Source of the DNA: Planctomycetia bacterium
Lineage (GTDB): Bacteria; Planctomycetota; Planctomycetia; Pirellulales; UBA1268
Assembly: GCA_026401035.1 (NCBI GenBank)
Contig: JAPLNR010000070.1
Location: forward strand, 16,644-80,643
DNA length: 64,000 nucleotides
Direction: 5' to 3'
This document shows, one piece after another, positions 16,727 through 25,453 of this stretch. The position numbers and the translations under genes were made by a program. The notes under the pieces were generated by a model, which did no database searches, was not told where the DNA came from, and saw nothing but the letters and a program-made list of their open reading frames with translations. Position 1 is the first letter of the stretch; every line of letters starts with the position of its first letter.

Positions 16727-18757
16727 ATGCAAGTGTTTTACGGCTTTCGGTATCTGGTAGGCGCTGCAGTGATCGCCCTGGTGGTCGCGGATCGTGCCGC
16801 GCTTGCCCAGCAGGCGCTCCCACAGCAGGGAGCCGCACCGCAGGCGACCGACGCCCAGCAAAGCCAACTGCGTTGGACGCCCCACCGCGTGGCGCAGGCG
16901 GCGCCGGCCGGCCCCGTCGACAACCAGCAGGCCCAGCAGGCCCAGCAGGTCCAGCCGTCCAACCCTGCCGAAGCCGCCGTCATGAAGCCCACGCCGAAAA
17001 ACGCGGCACAGGCTGCCCTGCCCCAGGCCGCGGTGACGCTGCCAGACGGAGTGCCACCCGTAACGGGCCCCACCGTGCCGGGCTATGACGCCCGGAATCC
17101 CACGAACAACACCCGCGTCACACTCGGTGAACGGTTCACCCAGGCGTTGAACCTGCCCACCCAGCCGTTGAACCGCCGGACTGCGACCCCGACCGCCAAC
17201 GCCGCCCCGATTCAGCCGCAGCCCACCGACTACGCCCCGCTCCGCGGAGCCATCGACAGCAGCATCAGCAACTGGACGAGCGGCAAAGGGAACGGCGGCG
17301 CTTTCCAGGCACCGCGTGAGCCCGCCGATCAGGACAGCATCCTCGGAATCAACGTGATGCGCACGCCGCAGGGCAACTACGGCCGTCCGGTGCTCGCACC
17401 CGAGGGGCAACGCTCACCCGCGACCGCGATGAACCGTCGCCCGCAACCGTTCGTCGGTGGCGGCGAGGCGCCCCGCTTTGATCCGCAGGCTGTTCGAGCG
17501 GCCCGCTTGCGGGAGGAACGGCTGGCGATGAACGTCGACGGCATCCCCTCCGTGATGTCGCGGGATCCGCAGGCGGCGGCTCTCGACAGTGCCGCAGTGC
17601 CCAATCCGATGCCCGCGCCGGGATCAATGGGCCCCTCGACCACGATCGAATCACTGCCGGGTGAAGGTCTGCCCTTCGGGATGGGCGACATGCCCCCGGG
17701 GGCGTATGACGGCCAAATGCAGCCGGACGACGGCCAGATGATGATGACTGCCGATCAGGGCATGTGGAGCGGCCAGTATCCCGGCCAGGTGCACGTCGAA
17801 TCGTTCTACGACGATCCGTATGCGTGCGAGGACGGCGAGGAATGCGGCTGTCTGCCGATGTGGGATCACCACGACGGGCGGATCTGCGCCTGGCTGCGGC
17901 GGTTTGGCCGGCCCTACTACGGCTGGCGGTGGTACCGCGACTTCACGGCCAGCGCCGGTGTGACGAGCTTCACCAATCCCACCGACCTCGGACTCCACGG
18001 CAACTACGGCACGAACGAATACCTGAACTGGGCGATGCCCTTCTGGAATGCCTTCGGCATCGGCTGGCAGGCGGGCGTTCGCGGCGTGCAGACCAACTTC
18101 TCGCAGACCGACGTCAAGCTCCAGAACTCCACGCTCACGAAGAACGCCCGCGACCAGGTCTTCGTCACGACGGGTTTCTTCACGCGGGCGTTCGAAGGCC
18201 GCGGCCTGCAGGGCGGAGCAGTCTATGACTACCTCAGCGACTCCTGGTTCGACGAGGTCGACGTCGCCCAGATCCGCACCGAGCTGAGCTACGTGTGGGG
18301 CTACCACGAAATCGGCTACTGGGGTGCCCACAACATCCTCGACCAGATCAGCATCTTCACCCCGCGGCGGCAGAAACAAGCCGTCGCCGGTTCGATCGAC
18401 TTCTACTCGGCCTTCTACCGCCTCCACTTCGGCGACGCCAACGAATGGCGGGTTTGGGGTGGAGCCACGAGTGACAGCGACGGCATCATCGGCTCGTCGA
18501 TCCGCGCTCCGATGACCAAGAGCTTCGCCATGGAAGGTGCCTTCACCTACCTGATCCCGGGAGAGAGCCAGACGGTCGACCTCGACGGCCAGGGCACCCT
18601 CACCACGTTCTCGTCGGCGGCCTGGAACGTGTCGGTCAACCTCGTCTACTACCCGGCCTGCCGCTCGCGGCGGAGCCTGGCGAGTCCTTATCGCCCGCTC
18701 TTCGACGTGGCCGACAACGGCAGCCTGATCCGCTCGATCGCCCCGTACGTGCCCTGA
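16727..18757 (+). CDS. outer-membrane beta-barrel protein, DUF6666-like
   Basis: Exported protein of 676 residues. Residues 1-27 form a signal peptide (FRYLVGAAVIALVVADRAALAQQ). A long Gln/Ala/Pro-rich, probably disordered region (about 28-350) follows. A Cys/Asp-rich link (YACEDGEECGCLPMWDHHDG) leads to a C-terminal domain of alternating aromatic/polar strands (WYRDFTASAGVTSFTNPTD onwards, ending FSSAAWNVSVNLVYYP), as expected of a beta-barrel in the outer membrane. It resembles the DUF6666 family known from planctomycetes; function unknown. Start: ATG 16727 is nine bases after GGAGG and is followed by the signal peptide; the longer open frame upstream runs through repeat DNA and is discarded. 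It is monocistronic by spacing. Confidence 0.75.
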   Translation: MQVFYGFRYLVGAAVIALVVADRAALAQQALPQQGAAPQATDAQQSQLRWTPHRVAQAAPAGPVDNQQAQQAQQVQPSNPAEAAVMKPTPKNAAQAALPQAAVTLPDGVPPVTGPTVPGYDARNPTNNTRVTLGERFTQALNLPTQPLNRRTATPTANAAPIQPQPTDYAPLRGAIDSSISNWTSGKGNGGAFQAPREPADQDSILGINVMRTPQGNYGRPVLAPEGQRSPATAMNRRPQPFVGGGEAPRFDPQAVRAARLREERLAMNVDGIPSVMSRDPQAAALDSAAVPNPMPAPGSMGPSTTIESLPGEGLPFGMGDMPPGAYDGQMQPDDGQMMMTADQGMWSGQYPGQVHVESFYDDPYACEDGEECGCLPMWDHHDGRICAWLRRFGRPYYGWRWYRDFTASAGVTSFTNPTDLGLHGNYGTNEYLNWAMPFWNAFGIGWQAGVRGVQTNFSQTDVKLQNSTLTKNARDQVFVTTGFFTRAFEGRGLQGGAVYDYLSDSWFDEVDVAQIRTELSYVWGYHEIGYWGAHNILDQISIFTPRRQKQAVAGSIDFYSAFYRLHFGDANEWRVWGGATSDSDGIIGSSIRAPMTKSFAMEGAFTYLIPGESQTVDLDGQGTLTTFSSAAWNVSVNLVYYPACRSRRSLASPYRPLFDVADNGSLIRSIAPYVP

Positions 18758-18894
18758 GCCGCCGCAGCCAGCCGGAGCCGATAGCAGCGGCCGGCGGACT
18801 GCCCGGCGACCGCACAATCTGGTATCCTGCCCATCCGTACGTCGCCCGCAGGGGCGGCGGAATTTCCACCGGATGAGACTGGACACAGAACAAC

Positions 18895-20484
18895 ATGTCG
18901 GAAGAAAAAGATCCGTGGGCTTCGCTGGCCGATTCGCTGGGCGCCGCATCCAACAAGTCTGAGCCCGCCAGTCCGCCGCCGAGCGCCCCGCCCTCGCGGC
19001 AGCCGCCCAAACCCCGCGTCGAAGCGAAGCGTCCCGCGGCGGCTCCGGACGCTGGCTGGGGCGACATCGACAACGCCCTCGGCCTGCCACCCGCCCGCGA
19101 AAATTCCCCGCCGGTCGACCGGGCTCCGGCACGGCCTACCGAAAGCCGTCCGGCCGAGCCGCGTGAGTCGCGTGAAGCCCGCGAGCCACGGGAATCCCGC
19201 GAGCCGCGTGAGCAGCGTTCCTTCGAGCAGCGGCCTGTGCATCAGCGGCCGACGGAACGCCGGCCTGTTGAACAGCGCCAGGTTGAGCCGCGCCAGGCCG
19301 AACAGCGGCGCGACGACGAGCCGCGTTCTGCCGAGCCCCGCCGTGAGCGGCTGGAGAGCGATGGGTTTGACGGCGAACCGCGGGGGGATTCCTCCGCTCT
19401 GCCACGCAGCGAGGGCGAAGGCGGTGGTGAAGACCGTCCACGCGGCCGGCGCCGCCGGGGCCGCCGCGGCGGCCGAGGTCGGGGAACCAGGGATCGCCGT
19501 GAGGATGGGCCCCGTGACGAGTCGTCCACTGCCCGTGCAGAACCGCCGAGGGATCGCGACCGTGATTCAGTCGGCAGTGGCCGCGGAGCCGCTGATCGTG
19601 ATGCCGGCCGTGATGCCGGCCGCGACGTCTATCGCGAGGAATCCCGCGAGCGTGGCGCCACCGATCGTGACAGCTATTTCGAGGGCGACGCCGACAGGGC
19701 CGCGGACGAACCGGTTCGATCGACCGATCACGCCGGATCTGAATCAGCCGCAGACCGCGGTGATTCGGCCGGTGAACCACGCGACGAGGAAGGCCGGCCC
19801 CGTCGCCGCCGCCGCGGCCGCCGTGGTGGACGTCGTCGCGGAACCGCCCGTGAGCGGCTGCCCGGCGAACGTGATGAAACGACTCAGACGTCCGGCAGCC
19901 GGTCTGCCGGCGACCGCGACGAATCCCGTCGGCCGGCGGAAGGACGAGCGGCTGGCGAGCTTGGCGAGGACGAACCGCTCCCCTCGGGGTACGGCCGGCC
20001 CGCCGCTCCGCGGCCGGCTCAATCCCGCGGCGAAAGCGGCAGTGGCGAGGCACGCGGCCGACGCCGCCGCGGCCGACGCAGCGAAACACCGCGATCATCT
20101 TCGTCCAGCGAATCCGGCAGCGGCGATGCTTCCCGCCGGCGCGGCCGCAGCAGTCGTTCCCGGTCGGACGATGATCGTTCCACATCGAGCCTTTCCCGTG
20201 GACGGCGGGATGATTTTGTGCCAGTCTCCCGCGGCTATGACGAGGACGACGAAGGCCTCGAATTTCTCGGCGTGGAGGAAGCGGCGGGGCGGGAATCGCA
20301 GCCGCGGCGTGAGCCACGCCGTGGGGATGAGGACGACGTGCTGGCCGAAAGCGGCCTCAGCTCGGTGCTCGACGTGCCCAGCTGGGTCGAGGCGATCGGC
20401 ATCGTCATTGCCCAGAACCTCGACGCCAGAAGCCGCCCCCGTGCGGACGACGATCGCGGACGGTCGGGCCAGCGACAGCGGTAA
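18895..20484 (+). CDS. Arg/Gly/Asp/Glu-rich disordered protein, candidate RNA-binding
   Basis: Protein of 529 residues, almost entirely low complexity. Three very basic patches (RPRGRRRRGRRGGRGRG at 181-197, RPRRRRRGRRGGRRRG at 301-316, RGRRRRGRR at 387-395) alternate with acidic, Arg-Asp/Glu-Ser rich stretches and imperfect repeats such as ESREPREQR and DRDAGRDAGRD. Only the ends look conserved: MSEEKDPWASLADSLG at the start and a possible amphipathic helix VPSWVEAIGIVIAQNLDA at 494-511. The basic patches resemble the RGG-like tails of RNase E/G and of Rho N-termini. No enzyme domain is visible. Codon use matches its neighbours. An RNA-associated scaffold is an inference only; it lies close to rho, which also has a Gly/Arg-rich N-terminus. 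Confidence 0.7.
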   Translation: MSEEKDPWASLADSLGAASNKSEPASPPPSAPPSRQPPKPRVEAKRPAAAPDAGWGDIDNALGLPPARENSPPVDRAPARPTESRPAEPRESREAREPRESREPREQRSFEQRPVHQRPTERRPVEQRQVEPRQAEQRRDDEPRSAEPRRERLESDGFDGEPRGDSSALPRSEGEGGGEDRPRGRRRRGRRGGRGRGTRDRREDGPRDESSTARAEPPRDRDRDSVGSGRGAADRDAGRDAGRDVYREESRERGATDRDSYFEGDADRAADEPVRSTDHAGSESAADRGDSAGEPRDEEGRPRRRRRGRRGGRRRGTARERLPGERDETTQTSGSRSAGDRDESRRPAEGRAAGELGEDEPLPSGYGRPAAPRPAQSRGESGSGEARGRRRRGRRSETPRSSSSSESGSGDASRRRGRSSRSRSDDDRSTSSLSRGRRDDFVPVSRGYDEDDEGLEFLGVEEAAGRESQPRREPRRGDEDDVLAESGLSSVLDVPSWVEAIGIVIAQNLDARSRPRADDDRGRSGQRQR

Positions 20485-20555
20485 CGGTCTGCCTGCCGAG
20501 CAGGTGAGACGGAAACCGCTTCCGGAGGAACAATCCGCCGTGGAGCGGCCGCCGG

Positions 20556-21299
20556 CTACTTCAGCGCGATGGTGCGGGCCAGCGGCTTGAGAATCTGCTC
20601 GACCACGCAGGCATCGACCACCTCGCGGGCGATCTGCGACAGCCGATCGATCGCTTCGACGTAGCTCATCTGCGGGTCGAGGCTGCCGTACTGGCGAGCC
20701 GTGACGTAGACGCTCAGTTGCTCCTCGGAAAATTCACCTGTCCGCACCTGAAACGCATTGGTGCGGGTCTCGGTGCTCACCCGCACCTGCACGCGGCAAT
20801 CCTCGTCGAGGGAGACCGTGAGCGAGGGCTCGTAGTTGATCACCCTTCCACCGGGCAATTCGGCCACGCGATCGAGCGCCGTGCCGACGCCGAGGGCCTC
20901 GGCCAGCAGGGAGTTGTGGTTGCCGCGGTAGGCGAAATCGAACCCGAACAGCAGGTCGAGCGCCTCGCAGTCGAGGGGGCTGATCGAGAGCAGGGGCGGG
21001 GCCAGTTCGAGCACCAGCCGGTGCTGGTCGAGAGCCGACTCCAGCGAAGGGGGATTCACCTGCCCGGAGCAGAGCCGCTTCGATTCGACGGCCGCCCAGC
21101 GGTAGCGGCCCTGATCCTTGTCTTCCTCGAGCACGAAGTCGCGTTTGTCACGGCAGTAAAACTTCCGCATCGACGGATACCGCTTCTGCACGCACTCGAA
21201 GAAGTGCAGAACCGTATCCCGCTGGCCGGGGAGTTCCATCTCCGTGGCCAGATTCATATTGATGTAGAAGTCGTCAGCCAGCGACGCGTAGGGCGTCAT
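20556..21299 (-). CDS. conserved hypothetical protein
   Basis: Soluble-looking protein of 247 residues without signal peptide or membrane segment. Readable features are LADDFYINMNLATEMELPGQRD near the start, HFFECVQKRYPSMRKFYCRDKRD, LLFGFDFAYRGNHNSLLAEALG and a C-terminal helix-rich end (IDRLSQIAREVVDACVVEQIL). I do not recognise the family. The ATG at 21299 is preferred over one at 21335, whose extra residues (MSFGPLPWECSC) overlap the likely promoter. It is transcribed towards the Arg-rich gene and stands alone. Confidence 0.6.
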   Translation of the reverse strand: MTPYASLADDFYINMNLATEMELPGQRDTVLHFFECVQKRYPSMRKFYCRDKRDFVLEEDKDQGRYRWAAVESKRLCSGQVNPPSLESALDQHRLVLELAPPLLSISPLDCEALDLLFGFDFAYRGNHNSLLAEALGVGTALDRVAELPGGRVINYEPSLTVSLDEDCRVQVRVSTETRTNAFQVRTGEFSEEQLSVYVTARQYGSLDPQMSYVEAIDRLSQIAREVVDACVVEQILKPLARTIALK

Positions 21300-21557
21300 G
21301 CACGAACACTCCCAGGGCAGTGGACCGAACGACACCGAGTATAGGGCTGATTTTCAACGAGTGTCAAAATGGGGGACCGCCGCCGACGCCTGCCCCGGCC
21401 AGGGGGGCCGAATGGCGGTGGGCTGCGAGCTCTGGAAACATCGTTGCTCCAGCGGCATACTGGAGCAGTCGCTGCAGCGAACCACGACCGTCCCGCCGGC
21501 ACCTGCCCGCCGCTTCCTCACGCCGCTTCCTCACGCCGCTTCCTCGCGCCGGTTCCG

Positions 21558-21740
21558 ATGGACATCTCCAGCATCCCGGACGATCGCATCACGATTCAAA
21601 AGCGTGACGATGGAACGCTCCTCGTCCGCATCCAATCGGCGGGTGAAGAACGCAACCGACTCCCGGACGCCGTGTTCTCATTCCGCTGCGGCGACCCGCA
21701 ATACGCCTACTGGCTCAGCCGCCTGCAACAGCAGCCGTAA
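21558..21740 (+). CDS. small hypothetical protein
   Basis: Open frame of 60 codons starting MDISSIPDDRITIQKRDDGT and continuing as a plausible small beta-rich protein (LLVRIQSAG, VFSFRCGDPQYAYWLSRLQQQP). The longer open frame from 21369 is rejected because it runs through a short tandem repeat (CCGCTTCCTCACG-type units around 21509-21553). It sits just before the 81-bp tandem hairpin repeat and converges on rho. No family recognised; could be spurious. Confidence 0.45.
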   Translation: MDISSIPDDRITIQKRDDGTLLVRIQSAGEERNRLPDAVFSFRCGDPQYAYWLSRLQQQP

Positions 21741-21746
21741 ACTCCG

Positions 21747-21923
21747 CCGGCAGGTCGTCGCAGCTCCCCACGCCGCCGGGCTGGATGCCCGGCTCGGCAC
21801 CAGCGGCCGGAGGCCGCCAAGCAAAAACCGGCAGGTCGTCGCAGCTCCCCACGCCGCCGGGCTGGATGCCCGGCTTCGCACCAGCGGCCGGAGGCCGCCA
21901 AGCAAAAACCGGCAGGATGCCGG
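21747..21923. repeat. 81-bp tandem hairpin repeat
   Basis: Two nearly identical 81-bp units (starting 21747 and 21828) and the first eight bases of a third (21909). They differ by only two bases in the CGGCTCGG/CGGCTTCG segment. Each unit holds two strong hairpins, GCCGGGC-TGGAT-GCCCGGC and GCGGCC-GGA-GGCCGC, and ends in GCAAAAA. The last A-run plus CCGGCAGGATGCCGG forms the rho terminator, so the units look like duplications of terminator-linked DNA. Confidence 0.9.
21904..21923 (-). terminator. intrinsic terminator of rho
   Basis: On the minus strand CCGGCA-TCC-TGCCGG (6-bp stem, 3-nt loop) is followed by TTTTT, 15 bases after the rho stop. Confidence 0.8.
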
Positions 21924-21937
21924 TGTTTTGCGTGCAA

Positions 21938-23338
21938 TCAGTCGTTGGCCCGCGAACTCGCGATCAACGAGATGAACTCCTTGTTGCTCTTGAACTTCGC
22001 CAGCTGCTTGGTGAGCTGTTCCATGGCGTCGACATGATGCATGCTCGAAAGCGTACGTCTCAGCATGCCCACGGCGTGGAGCGTGTCGGGATCGAGCAGT
22101 TTCTCCTCGCGCCGCGTGCCGGACTGCGAGATGTCGATCGCCGGCCAGACTCGCCGGTCGGAGAGCTTCCGGTCGAGCACGAGCTCCATGTTGCCGGTGC
22201 CCTTAAACTCCTGGAAAATCAGTTCGTCCATGCGGCTGCCCGTGTCGATGAGGGCCGTTGCCACGATCGTGAGCGACCCGCCTTCCTCGAACACGCGGGC
22301 CGTCGCAAAGAGCTTCTTGGGAATGTCGAGCGCCTTAATGTCGACGCCGCCCGACATCGTCCGGCCGGTGTTGCCGACCCACTTGTTGAAGGCCCGGGCC
22401 ATGCGGGTGATCGAGTCCATCAACAGGAACACGTCCTTGCCGGTCTCGGCCATCCGCTTGCATCGCTCGATCACGAGTTGCGAAAGCCGTACGTGGCTCT
22501 CCACGTCGCAATCGAGGCTGCTGGCGAGCACCTCGCCCTTCACCGTCCGCCGCATGTCGGTGACCTCCTCGGGCCGCTCGTCGACGAGCAGCATCACGAG
22601 ATTGAGATCGGGGTGATTCGCCGAGATTGCCTGCGACACCTGCTGCAGAAGCACCGTCTTGCCGGTTCGCGGCGGAGCCACGATCAGTGCCCGTTGCCCC
22701 TTGCCGAGCGGCGTGAGGAGGTCCATCACGCGGGTCGTGAGCGGCTGCTGTCCGGTCTCGAGCCGCAGCCAGGTTTCCGGATTGATCGGTGTGAGCTGGT
22801 CGAACGACTTCACGTTGCAATAGTCGTCCGGCGGCATCCCCTCGACTTCCAGGATCTCCTTGACCCGCGGCCCCTGCTGCCGACGGCCCGGCTGCACGAG
22901 CGCCTTGATGAAGACGCCCTCGCGGAGCTTGTAGCGTTCGATCATCGTGCCGGGCACGAACGGATCGCTGCGTTCCCGCGTGTAGTTGGTCTCGACGGTT
23001 CGGAGAAAACCGTAGCCATTGGGATGCATTTCGAGCACGCCCTGGCCGGGTTCCAGCGGGATCGGTTCGCCGTTTTCGGTCACCTCCGGCTCCAGCTCCG
23101 GGGGACGCATGCCCTCGCTGTCCATGCCGACGGCACCGGCGCCGGCCATCGTGGGCCCGCCGCCACCACCGCCACCACCACCGCGGCGGTACCGGCGCCG
23201 ACGGCCACCGTAGCCCTGTTGTCCCTGCTGGCCCTGGCCACCGGGTGCAAAACCGCCTCCCTGACCTCCCTGGCCGCCACCCGGGCCACCCTGGCCACCA
23301 AAACCCTGACGGCCCCGCGATCGCCTCCGCTTCGACAT
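21938..23338 (-). CDS. rho: transcription termination factor Rho
   Basis: ATP-dependent hexameric RNA helicase that ends transcription. The 466-residue protein has an unusual N-terminus (residues 1-62) of Gly, Gln and Arg (GGQGGPGGGQGGQGGG, GGRRRRYRRGGGGGGGGG). Then comes the OB-fold RNA-binding region (GVLEMHPNGYGFLR at about 100-113; VFIKALVQPGRRQQGPRV), Walker A at 221-228 (APPRTGKT), Walker B at 302-309 (DVFLLMDS), the Q-loop GRTMSGGVD and the R-loop region around LDRKLSDRRVWPAID. All catalytic parts are present. The Gly/Arg tail suggests extra RNA contacts or phase behaviour. It is followed by an intrinsic terminator and preceded by a long non-coding leader (23339-23932), the place where rho autoregulation would act. 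Confidence 0.96.
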   Translation of the reverse strand: MSKRRRSRGRQGFGGQGGPGGGQGGQGGGFAPGGQGQQGQQGYGGRRRRYRRGGGGGGGGGPTMAGAGAVGMDSEGMRPPELEPEVTENGEPIPLEPGQGVLEMHPNGYGFLRTVETNYTRERSDPFVPGTMIERYKLREGVFIKALVQPGRRQQGPRVKEILEVEGMPPDDYCNVKSFDQLTPINPETWLRLETGQQPLTTRVMDLLTPLGKGQRALIVAPPRTGKTVLLQQVSQAISANHPDLNLVMLLVDERPEEVTDMRRTVKGEVLASSLDCDVESHVRLSQLVIERCKRMAETGKDVFLLMDSITRMARAFNKWVGNTGRTMSGGVDIKALDIPKKLFATARVFEEGGSLTIVATALIDTGSRMDELIFQEFKGTGNMELVLDRKLSDRRVWPAIDISQSGTRREEKLLDPDTLHAVGMLRRTLSSMHHVDAMEQLTKQLAKFKSNKEFISLIASSRAND

Positions 23339-23932
23339 GGATCAAAACACTCTTAAAAAAGGATCACGTTCCGAGCGTCCACCCACGGCGGACGAGCGAG
23401 GAACGGCAAGCAGAAAAAAGCCGGAATCTCAAACCGGAAACCACTCTCTATCCGGAAATCACGTCATCCGGCTTCGCCGGTATGAACCGTCACCGGGGCT
23501 CCCGAAACTAATTTCGGTGAATCTCAGAAGACCTGAACTCAGAGGCCTTGGACGTCACTCACTTGAACGACATCCCGTGCACCAAACCGATGCCACGGCG
23601 GCCGCGGAAAACCTTCTGAGGGAGCCGAAGCTCAACCCACGACCTCACGTCGAAGTCGTTTCTCCAAAGGACTCGAGAGAGTATCCAAGGGTTGCGTGGA
23701 AATGTCAAGCATCCTGCTTGCGGCGGGCTAGAAAAGCCCGTTCCCGGCGGTTGGCCGGCGGACCCGCCCGGCAGAGAGGGAAGACTGGGCGGGGTGGGGA
23801 CACCAAACCACCTGGAGCCGGATCTTTCGGCAATTTCGATGCGATTCCTGTGACCGTTTCGACCGATACAACTTCGGGGCTCCGCTGGAGTCGGGCCGCT
23901 GGTGATCGGCACGGTTTGCGAGGGTGAAAGAC
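23339..23932. other. 594-bp non-coding region between divergent rho and Trx/YHS gene
   Basis: No convincing gene. It contains a CCGGC-TTC-GCCGG hairpin (23468-23480) and two adjacent stem-loops, CAAGCA-TCC-TGCTTG (23706-23720) and CGGGCT-AGAAA-AGCCCG (23724-23740). The rho promoter and leader must lie here. A GAGGG ribosome-binding sequence for the plus-strand gene is at 23920-23924. Confidence 0.5.
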
Positions 23933-25453
23933 ATGTTTGCTGGGATGAAAAAATCGACCCTTCGGATTGCAGCTGTTTTTTGTTGGCATCTGCTGGGTTG
24001 TCTCCTGATCGCCGCGCAGGCAACAGGGGCCGCCGCCGAGGGGCAGCAGCCCGCGACTGCCCTGCCGACGGCCGCGTCGGCCGAACCGGCGGCGCCGCTC
24101 CAGGACGCCAGCAGCGCGGTGCCCTGGCATCGCGACACCGCCCAGGCGTTGGCCGCGTCGCTGATCAGTCGCCGTCCCGTGCTGATCGTGTTCACCGCCA
24201 CCTGGAGCGAAGCGAGCACGAGCCTTCAGAAGGCGACGCTGGTGGCACCGGAAGCCGCCGCCCTGCTCACGGCCTGCTTCGAACCGGTCCGCGTCGATGT
24301 CGACGTCGATCCGTCGCTCACGCGCAGCCTGGGTGTGTCCAATATTCCAACTGCCTGCATCGTCGATGCCAAGGGGCAGTTGCTCGCCCGATTTGACTGC
24401 CCCATCGAGCCGGCCGCGTTCGTGGCCGCCGCAGGCAGGGCCGTGCAAGAGGCCGCCATGCCTCGGCCGGCGGCAGATTTGTCCGCCGCCGTTGCCCCGC
24501 GCGAGCAGTCTGATTTCGTCAGTCAGGCCAGCCAGTTGTCGCCCGCCTCTCCCGTCGGCGGCGCCGATGCGGCTCCCGTCGCACAGGCTCCCGTCGCGCA
24601 GGCTCCGGTGGCTCCGGCCCCATCCGGCCCGGCGTCCACCAACGATTTGCTCGGCGATGCCGATCCAGCACTCCCGGCCGCCTGGCCGGCGGAGTCAACT
24701 GCCAAGCCGGCCAATGTGGAGGGCAGTCGTGACTCCGCTGGGTCGTTGCCCGCCGCCCAGACAACGGCCGATGCGGGCCGGCGTCCCCTTCTCGAACCCG
24801 CACCGGCGAGCGGCATTGCACCCTGGCTGAACGGGGCCGGCCAGCAGACGGCAGCCGCCTCGCCGGCAACGCCCGCCACACAGCCGGCCGAAGCCGAAGC
24901 AATTCCCGCCAAGAAAAATCCGGCCAGCAGTTTTTTTGCGGCTCTCCAAAAGCCGTTCAGCATTTTTTCAAAGCCGAAGGCACCGGTCGTCGCCACGCAG
25001 CCCGGCTCCGGCGCACCGACCGCCGTGCCGGTCGGAGGAGCCACCACCGCAGCGGCCGCGGTTCCCGACTCCTATGGCTCGATGCCGCTCGGGCTCGAGG
25101 GCTACTGCCCCGTGACGCTCGTCGACAAAGGCTCGTGGGTGGAGGGCCGCGCCCAGTGGGGCGCCCGTCATCGCGGCCATACCTATCTCTTTGCGAGCGC
25201 CGAACAGCAGAAAGCCTTCCTCGCCGACCCCGACCGCTATGCCCCGGCGCTCTCCGGTGACGACCCGGTGCTCGCCTGTGACACGGGCAAGCAGATCGCC
25301 GGCCAGCGGCGGTACGGCGTCACCTACCAGGCACGCACCTACCTCTTCTCGTCACCCGAAACCCGCACCGCCTTCACCGCCAATCCGCAGCGGTACACGG
25401 CACGGGTGCTGCTTGCCGAGCAGACGCCTGACCCGAGCACGACGCGGCGCTAG
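23933..25453 (+). CDS. exported thioredoxin-fold protein with two C-terminal YHS-like domains
   Basis: Protein of 506 residues. N-terminal signal peptide (KKSTLRIAAVFCWHLLGCLLIAAQATGAAA). A thioredoxin-like domain follows (about 50-165): VLIVFTATWSEASTSLQKA, VRVDVDVDPSLTRSLGVSNIPTACIVDAKG. The CxxC pair is replaced by Ser-Glu-Ala-Ser, so it cannot do disulfide chemistry. A long Ala/Pro-rich linker contains VAQAPVAQAPVAPAP repeats. At the end are two YHS-like units (about 390-438, GYCPVTLVDKG to YLFASAEQQKAFLADPDRY; about 443-490, VLACDTGKQ to YLFSSPETRTAFTANPQRY), each keeping its first Cys. YHS domains bind metals in copper and mercury proteins. Start ATG 23933 has GAGGG eight bases before; a GTG at 23924 is possible. 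Its stop overlaps the convergent glpK stop by four bases. A periplasmic metal-handling role is an inference. Confidence 0.7.
   Translation: MFAGMKKSTLRIAAVFCWHLLGCLLIAAQATGAAAEGQQPATALPTAASAEPAAPLQDASSAVPWHRDTAQALAASLISRRPVLIVFTATWSEASTSLQKATLVAPEAAALLTACFEPVRVDVDVDPSLTRSLGVSNIPTACIVDAKGQLLARFDCPIEPAAFVAAAGRAVQEAAMPRPAADLSAAVAPREQSDFVSQASQLSPASPVGGADAAPVAQAPVAQAPVAPAPSGPASTNDLLGDADPALPAAWPAESTAKPANVEGSRDSAGSLPAAQTTADAGRRPLLEPAPASGIAPWLNGAGQQTAAASPATPATQPAEAEAIPAKKNPASSFFAALQKPFSIFSKPKAPVVATQPGSGAPTAVPVGGATTAAAAVPDSYGSMPLGLEGYCPVTLVDKGSWVEGRAQWGARHRGHTYLFASAEQQKAFLADPDRYAPALSGDDPVLACDTGKQIAGQRRYGVTYQARTYLFSSPETRTAFTANPQRYTARVLLAEQTPDPSTTRR

Noticed and set aside
17651..19132. Open frame of 493 codons on the minus strand across the barrel gene and its downstream gap
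   Set aside because: Antisense by-product; no recognisable domain, crosses a gene boundary.
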